Positions 22,018 to 28,025 of a DNA stretch of 30,531 nucleotides are shown in pieces (the stretch's first letter is position 1; every line of letters begins with the position of its first letter). The notes beneath the pieces were generated by a model that worked only from the letters and a program-made list of their open reading frames with translations, was not told where the DNA came from and ran no database searches. Source of the DNA: Oscillospiraceae bacterium. GTDB lineage: Bacteria; Bacillota; Clostridia; Oscillospirales; Oscillospiraceae. The stretch is from positions 8,226 to 38,756 of the forward strand of contig JAJPXI010000198.1 in the NCBI GenBank assembly GCA_021205585.1, given 5' to 3'. The position numbers were made by a program, and so were the translations under genes.

Positions 22018-22100
22018 CGGTCATCGTCCCCCGCCCGCACCAGGGCCCAGGCAAGCAGCGCAAACAGCAGGGCCAGGATTCCTATTGCGATTTTCCACAT
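22002..22100 (-). CDS. Small membrane protein, 32 residues
   Basis: ATG 22100 follows AAGGGGGC and lies inside the end of the ParB-like gene. The product (MWKIAIGILALLFALLAWAL, then VRAGDDDRWDDE) is one membrane helix with an acidic tail. It precedes and overlaps the SleB-like gene, so the two may act together at the membrane; a holin-like or anchoring role is possible but unproven. Confidence 0.55.
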   Translation of the reverse strand: MWKIAIGILALLFALLAWALVRAGDDDRWDDE

Positions 22101-23518
22101 TGCGCTGCCCCCTTGAATACCTCATGGCTGCCGTCCTGCATGGCCAGCTCCTCGTCGCTCATCTGGTAGCCTAAGCTCTCCAGCACCTGATAGATGTAAT
22201 CCAATGTGTCGTTGGCTATGTGTTGGTAAGTCCTTACACAGTATTTGCCCTGTGTAATCCAGTCCCAATCCCAATAGCAACACCCATGATCCAGGCAAGC
22301 CCAGGCGGTAACCAGCAGGGCGTATTCCGGGCGGCGGCTCATCTCCGCCGGGTCGTCTGTCCCCAGGAGCGGGATCACCGTATTGAAATCCGGTTCGTTT
22401 GCATCCTCGCTCATCATAGCGTTGATGGCAAAAAGCATAATATCAGCGGCGCGGGACTTGACCGCTCCAAAATTCTCGATAAATTCCCGGCGCAGTCTGT
22501 AGTGCCGCTCGGTAATCGCCTCCAGCTCCGCCTTTTTCTCCTCGGCCGCTTTGTTCCGGCGCTGCCGCTCCTCCGCGTCTTTGTCGTAGTCCTCCACAGT
22601 TTTGGCGGCCTTTTGGCGGTATACGGTGATGCCGCCACTGTCGCGGATGTAATAATAGGCCCCAGTGTCCGCCGGTCTGGCGGGCGTTTTGCTTTTGTCC
22701 GTCCACTTGCTCCAGACGGATACAAACGCCATAGGAATATTTTCATCCCCCACCCTGTTCTGGGCCTCTATTTTGGTGGCCCACTTGGAGATTTCCGCTT
22801 CCCACAGCTCCAACCGGGCGGCCAGCTCCTCTTCCTCCAGGGCCTTCTTCAGCTCCAGGTTGAAATTCGCCGTCCCGGCGGTCTCCAGCACCTTGTTTTT
22901 CCGCTTTGGGTCGGTGATTTTGTCCAGGGCGATGTAATCCGCCAGAGTGGCCCCCCGCGCCTCCGCCGCCTTGAACTTCTCCTGATCCAGCTCCAGCAGC
23001 TTCACCCGGCGGCGGACTGTAGCCGGGGAGAATCCGGCCTCCTTTGCGATTTCCTCCACGCTGGAGCCCAGGTTCATCATCATCTGGAACCCCTGGGCCT
23101 GCTCGTAGATAGTCAGGTCGGCCCGCAGCATATTTTCCGTCAGCATGGTGCTGACCTGCTCCTTGTGGCTCATCTCCGCCACTGTGCAGGGGACTGTATC
23201 CAGCCCGGCCAGCTTTGCGGCAGCCAGCCGCCGGTGCCCGATGATCACGGTGTACTCGTCGGCACTCCAGCCGCTGTCTATTGTTCTTTCTGCAATTTCC
23301 CTCAGAGTCGGATTTTCTTCGTTGTCTATCAGGTGGGCCAGCTCTTCCCGCTCCGCTTTGGTCATCGCGTGGCCCTTGACCACCGTCAGATTTTGCAGAA
23401 TCCCGTTGGCCGCGATGCTTGCGGCCAGCTCGCTCACGTCCCCCACGTCCTTCCGGGGGTTGTCCGGGTGCGGGTGAATCTCCGCCACCGGGATGTACAC
23501 TAAGTTTTGCTCCATCAT
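22082..23518 (-). CDS. ParB/Spo0J-like protein with long C-terminal region
   Basis: A 478-residue protein. The N-terminal ParB domain has VYIPVAEIHPHPDNPRKD (8-25), the nucleotide-site motif GHRR (94-97) and TENMLRADLT (127-136). The HTH follows at about 151-172 (GSSVEEIAKEAGFSPATVRR). About 40 residues are inserted between the first strands and GHRR (50-88). The region after 230 is unlike chromosomal ParB: a Lys/Glu-rich coiled segment, then a Trp/Cys-rich domain (CLDHGCCYWDWDW). No parA is nearby, so a role in phage DNA binding or replication is more likely than classical partition. TGAGGAGGC precedes ATG 23518. Confidence 0.8.
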   Translation of the reverse strand: MMEQNLVYIPVAEIHPHPDNPRKDVGDVSELAASIAANGILQNLTVVKGHAMTKAEREELAHLIDNEENPTLREIAERTIDSGWSADEYTVIIGHRRLAAAKLAGLDTVPCTVAEMSHKEQVSTMLTENMLRADLTIYEQAQGFQMMMNLGSSVEEIAKEAGFSPATVRRRVKLLELDQEKFKAAEARGATLADYIALDKITDPKRKNKVLETAGTANFNLELKKALEEEELAARLELWEAEISKWATKIEAQNRVGDENIPMAFVSVWSKWTDKSKTPARPADTGAYYYIRDSGGITVYRQKAAKTVEDYDKDAEERQRRNKAAEEKKAELEAITERHYRLRREFIENFGAVKSRAADIMLFAINAMMSEDANEPDFNTVIPLLGTDDPAEMSRRPEYALLVTAWACLDHGCCYWDWDWITQGKYCVRTYQHIANDTLDYIYQVLESLGYQMSDEELAMQDGSHEVFKGAAQCGKSQ

Positions 23519-23566
23519 TTCTGCCTCCTCAATTATTTGTTGCGGCTTAATTGCGACCGTCCCCCT

Positions 23567-23815
23567 CTAAATCTGCCCGTCCAGCTTATTGCGGAGGGCC
23601 TCCAGCCGCTTGGATTGCTCCGTGAGATACTGCACGTTGCCTTCGGCGTAGATGTAGCGCGGTGCGCCCGCATCGTCCCGCTCGGCGGCAAGCCGCTCCC
23701 ACATTTCCACGTTGTCCTGCCTGTACATTTTTGTCTTGTCAATGTAATTGACCAAATCAAAAAGCTCGCGTCCCGTCAGGGTGACGGTGTGCTCCCTGGT
23801 TTCCCAATCGCTCAC
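23567..23815 (-). CDS. Hypothetical early protein, 82 residues, GTG start
   Basis: GTG 23815 is preceded by AAGGAG at 9 nt. The product (VSDWETREHTVTLTGRELFD, then LVNYIDKTKMYRQ) has a short beta hairpin and then helices, ending SKRLEALRNKLDGQI. No family recognised. Its leader contains the structured stretch at 23882-23979. It is upstream of, and probably cotranscribed with, the ParB-like gene. Confidence 0.62.
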   Translation of the reverse strand: MSDWETREHTVTLTGRELFDLVNYIDKTKMYRQDNVEMWERLAAERDDAGAPRYIYAEGNVQYLTEQSKRLEALRNKLDGQI

Positions 23816-23881
23816 GGGAATCAACTCCTTGTCTAAAAATGCGCTTGTCCAAATGCTGAAATCGTTGTAAACCTACTCCGT

Positions 23882-23979
23882 GGCAGGCAACGCCGAGCCA
23901 AGCCCCGAACGGGCGGTCTGCACTCCGTAAATTCGGCGAAACCCTGCCCGGCCCTCCCATGTTGCACCATGGGAGGGCC
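23882..23979 (-). other. Structured intergenic element, possible RNA or origin
   Basis: GGCAGG (23882) pairs with CCTGCC (23943) and, just inside, CGCCGA (23891) pairs with TCGGCG (23933), with matched 3-4 nt internal loops. A CCCG-AA-CGGG pair lies within. A second hairpin, GGCCCTCCCATG with CATGGGAGGGCC (12 bp), abuts it at 23950-23979. Neither has a convincing T-run. The 168-nt gap holds no supported gene. Confidence 0.5.
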
Positions 23980-23983
23980 TTGT

Positions 23984-24112
23984 TTACGCCACCCACAGAG
24001 CCGCCAGGTACACCATGCCGTACATCCCGGCGCAGTAGGCCGCCAGCAGACCGCAGCCCACAACCAGCCGAACCGCGGCCCGGCAGCACAGCCGCCGCTC
24101 CTCTCTGGTCAT
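23984..24112 (-). CDS. Small membrane protein, 42 residues
   Basis: ATG 24112 overlaps the upstream stop as ATGA. The product (MTREERRLCCRAAVRLVVGC...YGMVYLAALWVA) has a basic start and two hydrophobic stretches with four Cys/Gly-rich positions, consistent with one long or two short membrane helices. Function unknown. Coupling to the upstream DNA-binding gene supports translation. Confidence 0.5.
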   Translation of the reverse strand: MTREERRLCCRAAVRLVVGCGLLAAYCAGMYGMVYLAALWVA

Positions 24113-24348
24113 GCCATCCCCCTCCTCATCACAATGATCTTGGCCAGCTGGTCCACGTCGTACTTGACCTTCCGGCCCATCTGCACCGGCTCCAGGCCCA
24201 CCTCCTGGGCCCAGCGCCTGGCGTCCCTGGAGTCCTTGTAGCCGACCTCCCGGCCCAGCTCACTGACGGTCATCAGCCCGCCGTACTCCTGCCGCAAAAT
24301 GCGGCGCTTCTCTGCGATCTCTCTGTAATGCGCGTTGTCTGCTGCCAT
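24109..24348 (-). CDS. Small DNA-binding protein, excisionase/MerR-like
   Basis: A 79-residue protein with a winged-helix style motif: MTVSELGREVGYKDSRDARR, then WAQEVGLEPVQMGRKVKYDV, where VQMGRKVKYDV forms the wing and the end is DQLAKIIVMRRGMA. This is the arrangement of phage excisionases and small helix-turn-helix adaptors. It is the second gene of the early operon, a position used by Xis or early regulators. AAAGGAGGAG precedes ATG 24348. Which of these roles it has cannot be told. Confidence 0.65.
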   Translation of the reverse strand: MAADNAHYREIAEKRRILRQEYGGLMTVSELGREVGYKDSRDARRWAQEVGLEPVQMGRKVKYDVDQLAKIIVMRRGMA

Positions 24349-24367
24349 GGGTTACTCTCCTCCTTTG

Positions 24368-24384
24368 GTAGACTATTAGTCTAC
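24368..24384. promoter_or_regulatory. Operator dyad GTAGAC-N5-GTCTAC, site 1
   Basis: GTAGACTATTAGTCTAC lies at the end of the Cro-like gene, just before the next gene's ribosome site. It is identical in both arms to site 2. Confidence 0.75.
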
Positions 24385-24591
24385 TTTACGGGTGAAAAAA
24401 ATTTCAACCCTTTCTTCTTCAGTTAAGCCGAGCAAAACATACAGTGCCTGAATCTCATTGGCCCTGAATTCGCTCCGATTGTTGATTTTGTTGAGAAATG
24501 CCTGATAAGTAATCCCAATCTTTTTTGCAATGAAACGAAGTTTGTACCCCGACTGCTCTATTTTCTCGCGTAGCATTTCTGTATCAGTCAT
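24376..24591 (-). CDS. Cro-like helix-turn-helix repressor
   Basis: A 71-residue single-domain protein with an HTH_3-type fold: EKIEQSGYKLRFIAKKIGIT, then YQAFLNKINNRSEF. It is the first gene of the leftward early operon, divergent from the S24 repressor, the classic Cro position. GGAGGTGATATTTT precedes ATG 24591. It should bind the same GTAGAC/GTTGAC dyads and shut down the repressor promoter during lytic growth. Confidence 0.8.
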   Translation of the reverse strand: MTDTEMLREKIEQSGYKLRFIAKKIGITYQAFLNKINNRSEFRANEIQALYVLLGLTEEERVEIFFTRKVD

Positions 24592-24619
24592 AAAATATCA
24601 CCTCCATGTTTCGGCCTTG

Positions 24620-24636
24620 GTAGACATTCTGTCTAC
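24620..24636. promoter_or_regulatory. Operator dyad GTAGAC-N5-GTCTAC, site 2
   Basis: GTAGACATTCTGTCTAC sits at the expected start of the leftward early transcript, so bound repressor would block it. Confidence 0.8.
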
Positions 24637-24642
24637 ATCCGT

Positions 24643-24671
24643 ATAATATCATACCGTCAAAATGTTGTCAA
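24643..24671 (-). promoter_or_regulatory. Leftward early promoter
   Basis: On the minus strand TTGACA and TATTAT are 17 bp apart. The -35 lies in a GTTGACAAC palindrome. It drives the Cro-to-rep operon. Confidence 0.8.
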
Positions 24672-24698
24672 CCCCATTTTAGAAAAAACTAAAAAAAT

Positions 24699-24715
24699 GT
24701 TGACATAGCGTCAAC
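24699..24715. promoter_or_regulatory. Operator dyad GTTGAC-N5-GTCAAC, site 3
   Basis: GTTGACATAGCGTCAAC covers the -35 of the repressor promoter; its arms differ from sites 1 and 2 by one base each. Confidence 0.75.
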
Positions 24716-24728
24716 AGCGTTCTATAAT
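24700..24728 (+). promoter_or_regulatory. Repressor promoter
   Basis: TTGACA and TATAAT are exactly 17 bp apart. The start point would be about 20 nt before the TTG start of the repressor. The -35 overlaps operator site 3. Confidence 0.85.
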
Positions 24729-24753
24729 TAGTAGCACAAAGGAGGTTGTTCAC

Positions 24754-25401
24754 TTGTCTACGATAGGAAGCAGAATCAGAGCTCGCCGAATAGAATTAGG
24801 TTTATCGCAAGATGAACTTGGAAAAAAATTGGGTTATAAGTCCCGCTCCTCAATAAATAAAATTGAGCTTAATCAGCGCAATCTTACACAATCCAAAATT
24901 AAAGCAATCGCTGACGCATTAGACACCACTCCCGCATACATCATGGGTTGGGAACAGCCGGATTCTCCCTCTGTGCCGCTCCCCTCCAACCTGGTCCCGC
25001 TCCAGCCCATGAAGCAGATCCCGCTCCTGGGCCAGATTGCCTGCGGCTCCCCCATTCTGGCCGCGGAAAATATTGAAGAATACATCGACCTCCCCCGCCA
25101 TATCAAAGCGGACTATGCCCTAACCTGTAAGGGCGACAGCATGATCGGCGCCGGGATTCAGGACGGCGATGTGGTATATATTCGCAAGCAAGAGGAAGTG
25201 GAAAACGGCCAGATCGCCGCCGTGATGGTGGGCGAAGAAGAGGCCACCCTCAAGCGCTTTTATTTTGACGGGACTGTGGTGCAGCTGGTGGCTGAAAATT
25301 CGCGCTACAGTCCCCAATTTTTTGTCGAAGAAGATGCCGCTCTAATCCATGTCATCGGCCTGGCCGTGGCCTTTACCCACGCCATCCGGCATTATTCGTG
25401 A
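24754..25401 (+). CDS. CI-like repressor with S24/LexA-type self-cleavage domain
   Basis: A 215-residue two-domain repressor. The N-terminal HTH_3 spans about 5-60 (LSQDELGKKLGYKSRSSINK). The C-terminal S24 domain has the cleavage site QIACGSP (Ala96-Cys97-Gly98), the nucleophile Ser129 in CKGDSMIGAGI and Lys167 in EEATLKRF. It keeps the prophage silent and is inactivated by RecA-stimulated self-cleavage after DNA damage. The start is TTG 24754 behind AAAGGAGGT. It is divergent from the Cro-like gene across three dyad operators. Confidence 0.93.
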   Translation: MSTIGSRIRARRIELGLSQDELGKKLGYKSRSSINKIELNQRNLTQSKIKAIADALDTTPAYIMGWEQPDSPSVPLPSNLVPLQPMKQIPLLGQIACGSPILAAENIEEYIDLPRHIKADYALTCKGDSMIGAGIQDGDVVYIRKQEEVENGQIAAVMVGEEEATLKRFYFDGTVVQLVAENSRYSPQFFVEEDAALIHVIGLAVAFTHAIRHYS

Positions 25402-25419
25402 AAGGAAGGGAACCTTCGG

Positions 25420-26454
25420 ATGGAAGCGGAAAATAAAAGGATGAGTAATGAAATGCAATTTATGATTTATAGATCAGCTGAAGAGAACGTCTCTGTCAAT
25501 GCAGTCATAAAGGAGGAAAGCATCTGGTTGACACAAAAAGCTATGGCTGAGCTGTTTTCTGTTGAGGTCCCTGCCATTTCTAAGCATTTATCAAATATTT
25601 ATGAAGAGGGGGAGCTTGTCAGAGAGCGAACTGTTTCCAAAATGGAAAGCGTTCAAGTGGAGGGAACTCGAAAAGTAAAACGACAGGTGGATTATTATAA
25701 TCTTGATGCCATTATCTCTGTCGGATATCGTGTCAATTCCCGTCGAGCAACAAGATTTCGTATCTGGGCGACAGGAGTCTTAAAGGAATACATGACTAAA
25801 GGATTTGCGTTGGATGATGATCGCCTGAAACAGGGGAAAACAACATTTGGGAAAGATTATTTTCGTGAACTTCTGGAGAGAGTCCGCTCAATTCGTGCAA
25901 GCGAGCGGCGTATCTGGCAGCAGATTACAGATATTTTTGCGGAGTGCAGTATAGATTATGACAGGGAGTCTCGGATTACGCATGATTTCTATGCTATGGT
26001 TCAGAATAAATTCCATTTTGCCATTACAGGGCAGACTGCCGCTGAAATTATATATAACTGCGCAGATCGCAATAAAGAACATATGGGGCTTACTACATGG
26101 AAAAACTCACCTGATGGGAGAATTCTGAAATCGGATGTCTCTATTGCAAAAAATTATTTGGATGAAAGGCAGATTCGACAATTGGAACGTGCGGTCAGCG
26201 GTTACTTTGATTATATCGAAGATCTCATTGAACGCGAAAATACATTTACGATGGAGGAGTTTGCTGCCAGTGTTAATGAATTTCTTGCTTTTCGCCGTTA
26301 TGATATTCTGACGGACAGGGGAAGAATTTCAGCGCGAGAAGCCAAAGCAAAGGCAGAAGTGGAGTATCTTGAATATAATAAAACGCAAGAGATTACGTCA
26401 GACTTCGACAGAGAAGTGAAGAAATTGCTTGAAGCTGAGAGAAACCACTTGTGA
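25420..26454 (+). CDS. RhuM-family protein
   Basis: A 344-residue protein of the virulence RhuM family. It has an N-terminal helix-turn-helix-like stretch (IWLTQKAMAELFSVEVPAIS), the family motif VDYYNLDAIISVGYRVNSRR followed by ATRFRIWATGVLKEYMTKGF, and a long helical C-terminal part. The family is found on prophages, islands and near restriction genes; its biochemical activity is unknown. Codons here are clearly AT-rich against the neighbours, a sign of separate origin. It lies 18 nt after the repressor and may be cotranscribed in the lysogen. AGGAAGGG precedes ATG 25420; ATG 25441 is an alternative. Confidence 0.88.
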   Translation: MEAENKRMSNEMQFMIYRSAEENVSVNAVIKEESIWLTQKAMAELFSVEVPAISKHLSNIYEEGELVRERTVSKMESVQVEGTRKVKRQVDYYNLDAIISVGYRVNSRRATRFRIWATGVLKEYMTKGFALDDDRLKQGKTTFGKDYFRELLERVRSIRASERRIWQQITDIFAECSIDYDRESRITHDFYAMVQNKFHFAITGQTAAEIIYNCADRNKEHMGLTTWKNSPDGRILKSDVSIAKNYLDERQIRQLERAVSGYFDYIEDLIERENTFTMEEFAASVNEFLAFRRYDILTDRGRISAREAKAKAEVEYLEYNKTQEITSDFDREVKKLLEAERNHL

Positions 26455-26510
26455 ACAGATTACGCAGAGGATTTGTGTTTTTGTGGATTGAAAAAAGAAA
26501 GAAATACCGG

Positions 26511-26539
26511 TTGACGCCGACAAAAAAATTGTATATACT
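26511..26539 (+). promoter_or_regulatory. Promoter of the small RNA gene
   Basis: TTGACG and TATACT are exactly 17 bp apart, placing the start near 26546, at the foot of the 5' hairpin CAGGGGAACCCCTG. Confidence 0.78.
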
Positions 26540-26565
26540 GAGGGTACAGGGGAACCCCTGATGAT

Positions 26566-26608
26566 GTGGTCGTAGAGCGCGACCACCGCCAAAAAAAGAA
26601 AGCTCAAT
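26566..26608 (+). repeat. RNA repeat unit 1
   Basis: Hairpin stem 26566-26572 with 26580-26586, loop TAGAGCG at 26573-26579, A-rich linker, then GAAAGCTCAAT at 26598-26608. Confidence 0.8.
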
Positions 26609-26616
26609 GAGTTGAT

Positions 26617-26659
26617 TTGCTCGTAGAGCGCGAGCAGCATAATCAAAAGAAAGCTCAAT
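26617..26659 (+). repeat. RNA repeat unit 2
   Basis: Hairpin stem 26617-26623 with 26631-26637 (outer pair T-G), loop TAGAGCG at 26624-26630, then GAAAGCTCAAT at 26649-26659. It is offset from unit 1 by exactly 51 nt in both conserved blocks. Confidence 0.8.
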
Positions 26660-26668
26660 CAGATGACG

Positions 26669-26700
26669 AGCCCTCCGTCTCAGCCGACGGAGGGCTTTTT
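26669..26700 (+). terminator. Intrinsic terminator of the small RNA
   Basis: AGCCCTCCGTC and GACGGAGGGCT form a perfect 11-bp stem with a 6-nt loop, followed by TTTTT. Confidence 0.9.
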
Positions 26701-26712
26701 AACTGCCTGAAT

Positions 26713-26739
26713 CAGTTGTCAAGGAATCCTTGACGACTG
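26713..26739 (+). promoter_or_regulatory. Inverted repeat in the integrase leader
   Basis: CAGTTGTCAAGG and CCTTGACGACTG pair over 12 bp (one T-G) around AAT. It may be an operator or an mRNA hairpin controlling integrase expression. No clear separate int promoter is seen. Confidence 0.5.
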
Positions 26740-26789
26740 TCTCCCCCCGCTCGGAGGGAGTGGACCGAAATAAATGAGGAGGGAACCCC

Positions 26790-27893
26790 ATGGGATCAAG
26801 ATTCAGAAAAACCGCCCGGTACAACGGCAAGCAGTATGAAGCCTACGGAAAAACTGAGCTGGAGGCCATGACCAGGCTGGCCGAAAAGATGGCCGCCGTG
26901 AAACGCGGAGAGGAGGTCATTGGCGGCTCCATGAGCGTCAACGCCTGGTACGCCCAGTGGAAAACCCTTTACAAAGACTCCAAGGGCATGACGGAAAAAA
27001 GCCTGAAGATGTACGATGAGAAATACAACGGCTATATCCGCCCGGCCATCGGAACCATGAAGCTAAAGGACGTGAAGGACGTCCACCTGCAAAAAATCCT
27101 GAACAACCAGGCCGGCCGATCCGCCTCCCATGTGAAAAAGATTCGGATGGTCCTCCGGGAAATGTTCAAGCGGGCCCGGCAGTCCCATCTCATCCCCTAC
27201 GACCCGGCGGAGCTGCTGGAGCTGCCCACCGTGACCGAGGGCAAGCGCCGCTCCATCACCGACGATGAGCGCGCCGCCATCCTGGCCGTGGCCGAAACCC
27301 ACCCCGCCGGTCTGTGGGTGCTGACCCTGCTGTATACCGGTATGCGCCCCGGCGAAACGGCGGCCCTGACCTGGACGGACATCGACTTTAAGCGCAATGA
27401 GATCCCCGTCCACACGGCGGTTGAAAGCGGCTCCAGCCGCGTCAAGACCCCAAAAACCAGCGCCGGAGTCCGGGACATTCCCATCCACTCCGCCCTCCTG
27501 CCCCGCCTCCAGGCCGCCGCCGGAAAGCCATTCGAACCGGTGTTCCCAAGCCCCTCCGGAGGCTTCGCCACCGACAATTATCTGTATCAGCGCTGGCGGT
27601 CCTTTCTCCGGGCGCTGGACCTCTACATGGGCGCCGAGACTTACCGCAATCAGATCATCACCCATGCAGTGGCCCCGGATCTGACGCCCTACTGCCTGCG
27701 GCATACCTTCTGCACCGACCTCCAGCGGGCCGGTGTCCCGCTCAACGTGGCCAAGGAATTGATGGGCCATTCAGACGTGTCCACAACGGCGAACATCTAC
27801 ACCCATCGGGACAATGATGTGCTGCACGCTGGGATCTCCCTTTTGGATGGCACTGCTGGGAAAACTGCTGGGACTCGAATTTCCAATTTCTAA
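26790..27893 (+). CDS. int: Tyrosine-type site-specific integrase
   Basis: A 367-residue integrase. Residues 1-45 form an arm-binding domain (FRKTARYNGKQYEAYGKTEL), 48-145 the core-binding SAM-like domain, and 155-350 the catalytic domain. Catalytic residues are Arg186 (LLYTGMRPGET), a Lys near 219-222 (VKTPKTSAG), Arg304 and His305 in YCLRHTF, His327 in LMGHSDVSTT and Tyr337 in ANIYTH. The usual first His of HxxR is Tyr301, a variant I believe is common in Firmicute phage integrases. GAGGAGGG precedes ATG 26790. The attachment site lies 39 nt after the stop. Confidence 0.95.
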   Translation: MGSRFRKTARYNGKQYEAYGKTELEAMTRLAEKMAAVKRGEEVIGGSMSVNAWYAQWKTLYKDSKGMTEKSLKMYDEKYNGYIRPAIGTMKLKDVKDVHLQKILNNQAGRSASHVKKIRMVLREMFKRARQSHLIPYDPAELLELPTVTEGKRRSITDDERAAILAVAETHPAGLWVLTLLYTGMRPGETAALTWTDIDFKRNEIPVHTAVESGSSRVKTPKTSAGVRDIPIHSALLPRLQAAAGKPFEPVFPSPSGGFATDNYLYQRWRSFLRALDLYMGAETYRNQIITHAVAPDLTPYCLRHTFCTDLQRAGVPLNVAKELMGHSDVSTTANIYTHRDNDVLHAGISLLDGTAGKTAGTRISNF

Positions 27894-27897
27894 TTTT

Positions 27898-27919
27898 CAT
27901 TGAAATCTCAATGTTTTTT
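27898..27919 (+). terminator. Terminator of int
   Basis: CATTGA-AATC-TCAATG followed by TTTTTT, 5 nt after the int stop. The stem is short (6 bp) but the T-run is perfect. Confidence 0.65.
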
Positions 27920-27931
27920 ACCCGCAAACAC

Positions 27932-27980
27932 ACAGGCTCTGACTCTGTTTGTGAGGGTTCGAATCCTTCTCCGGCTGCCA
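27932..27980 (+). other. Right prophage attachment site: 3' half of a tRNA, read as tRNA-Gln(CTG)
   Basis: The 49 bp fold as the 3' half of a tRNA: anticodon stem ACAGG/TCTGT, loop CTCTGAC with anticodon CTG, a 4-nt variable loop, T-arm GAGGG-TTCGAAT-CCTTC, acceptor strand TCCGGCT, discriminator G and CCA. The matching 5' half (expected AGCCGGA...) is absent upstream, where the int terminator lies. This is the duplicated core left by tyrosine-recombinase integration into a tRNA gene. The complete tRNA should be at the left junction, outside the window. Confidence 0.82.
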
Positions 27981-27983
27981 ATC

Positions 27984-28025
27984 AGAAGCCCTGAAATCTC
28001 AATGATTTCAGGGCTTCTTGTTTTT
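27984..28025 (+). terminator. Host tRNA terminator
   Basis: AGAAGCCCTGAAATC and GATTTCAGGGCTTCT form a perfect 15-bp stem with a 5-nt loop, followed by TGTTTTT. It would have ended the tRNA transcript before phage insertion. Confidence 0.85.

Larger units (their letters stand above)
26546..26700 (+). ncRNA. Structured small RNA with two 51-nt pseudoknot-type repeats
   Basis: The RNA of about 155 nt runs from the promoter at 26511-26539 to a strong terminator. It begins with a 5' hairpin (26547-26560) and then has two repeat units in exact 51-nt register. Unit 1 has the stem GTGGTCG/CGACCAC and unit 2 the stem TGCTCG/CGAGCA, both with loop TAGAGCG and both followed about 11 nt later by GAAAGCTCAAT. 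GAGC in each loop can pair with GCTC downstream, forming an H-type pseudoknot. Stems differ while pairing is kept. No open reading frame of note fits. It lies between rhuM and int. The layout recalls type III antitoxin arrays, but no ToxN-type gene adjoins it. Confidence 0.72.
1..27980. mobile_element. Prophage, siphovirus type, left end outside the window
   Basis: The stretch reads as one tailed phage: a minus-strand packaging, head and tail operon, an early operon, divergent repressor/Cro control, and an integrase next to a duplicated tRNA 3' half that marks the right end at 27980. Host genes (thrS) follow. The left junction and lysis genes are not in view. All essential genes visible here look intact, so the element may be functional, but this cannot be shown from a part of it. 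Confidence 0.95.

Noticed and set aside
22082..23518. Plasmid-like partition system (phage-plasmid)
   Set aside because: The ParB-like protein has no parA partner nearby and an atypical C-terminus, while the element carries an intact tyrosine integrase and sits in a tRNA gene, so it behaves as an integrated prophage.
26566..26659. CRISPR array or anti-CRISPR repeat
   Set aside because: Only two units, conserved blocks are a 7-nt loop and an 11-nt tract rather than a continuous repeat, and the variable parts are stem arms that pair within the unit, not spacers. No match to a CRISPR repeat that I recognise.
26566..26659. Integrase arm-binding sites as the reason for the direct repeats
   Set aside because: The repeats are 1.3 kb from the attachment core, with the whole int gene between, and they sit in a unit with its own promoter and terminator and with compensatory stem changes, which DNA-binding sites do not need.
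26700..26790. A type III toxin gene directly after the repeat RNA
   Set aside because: Only 90 nt separate the terminator from the integrase; no ToxN/CptN/TenpN-like frame is present in the window.
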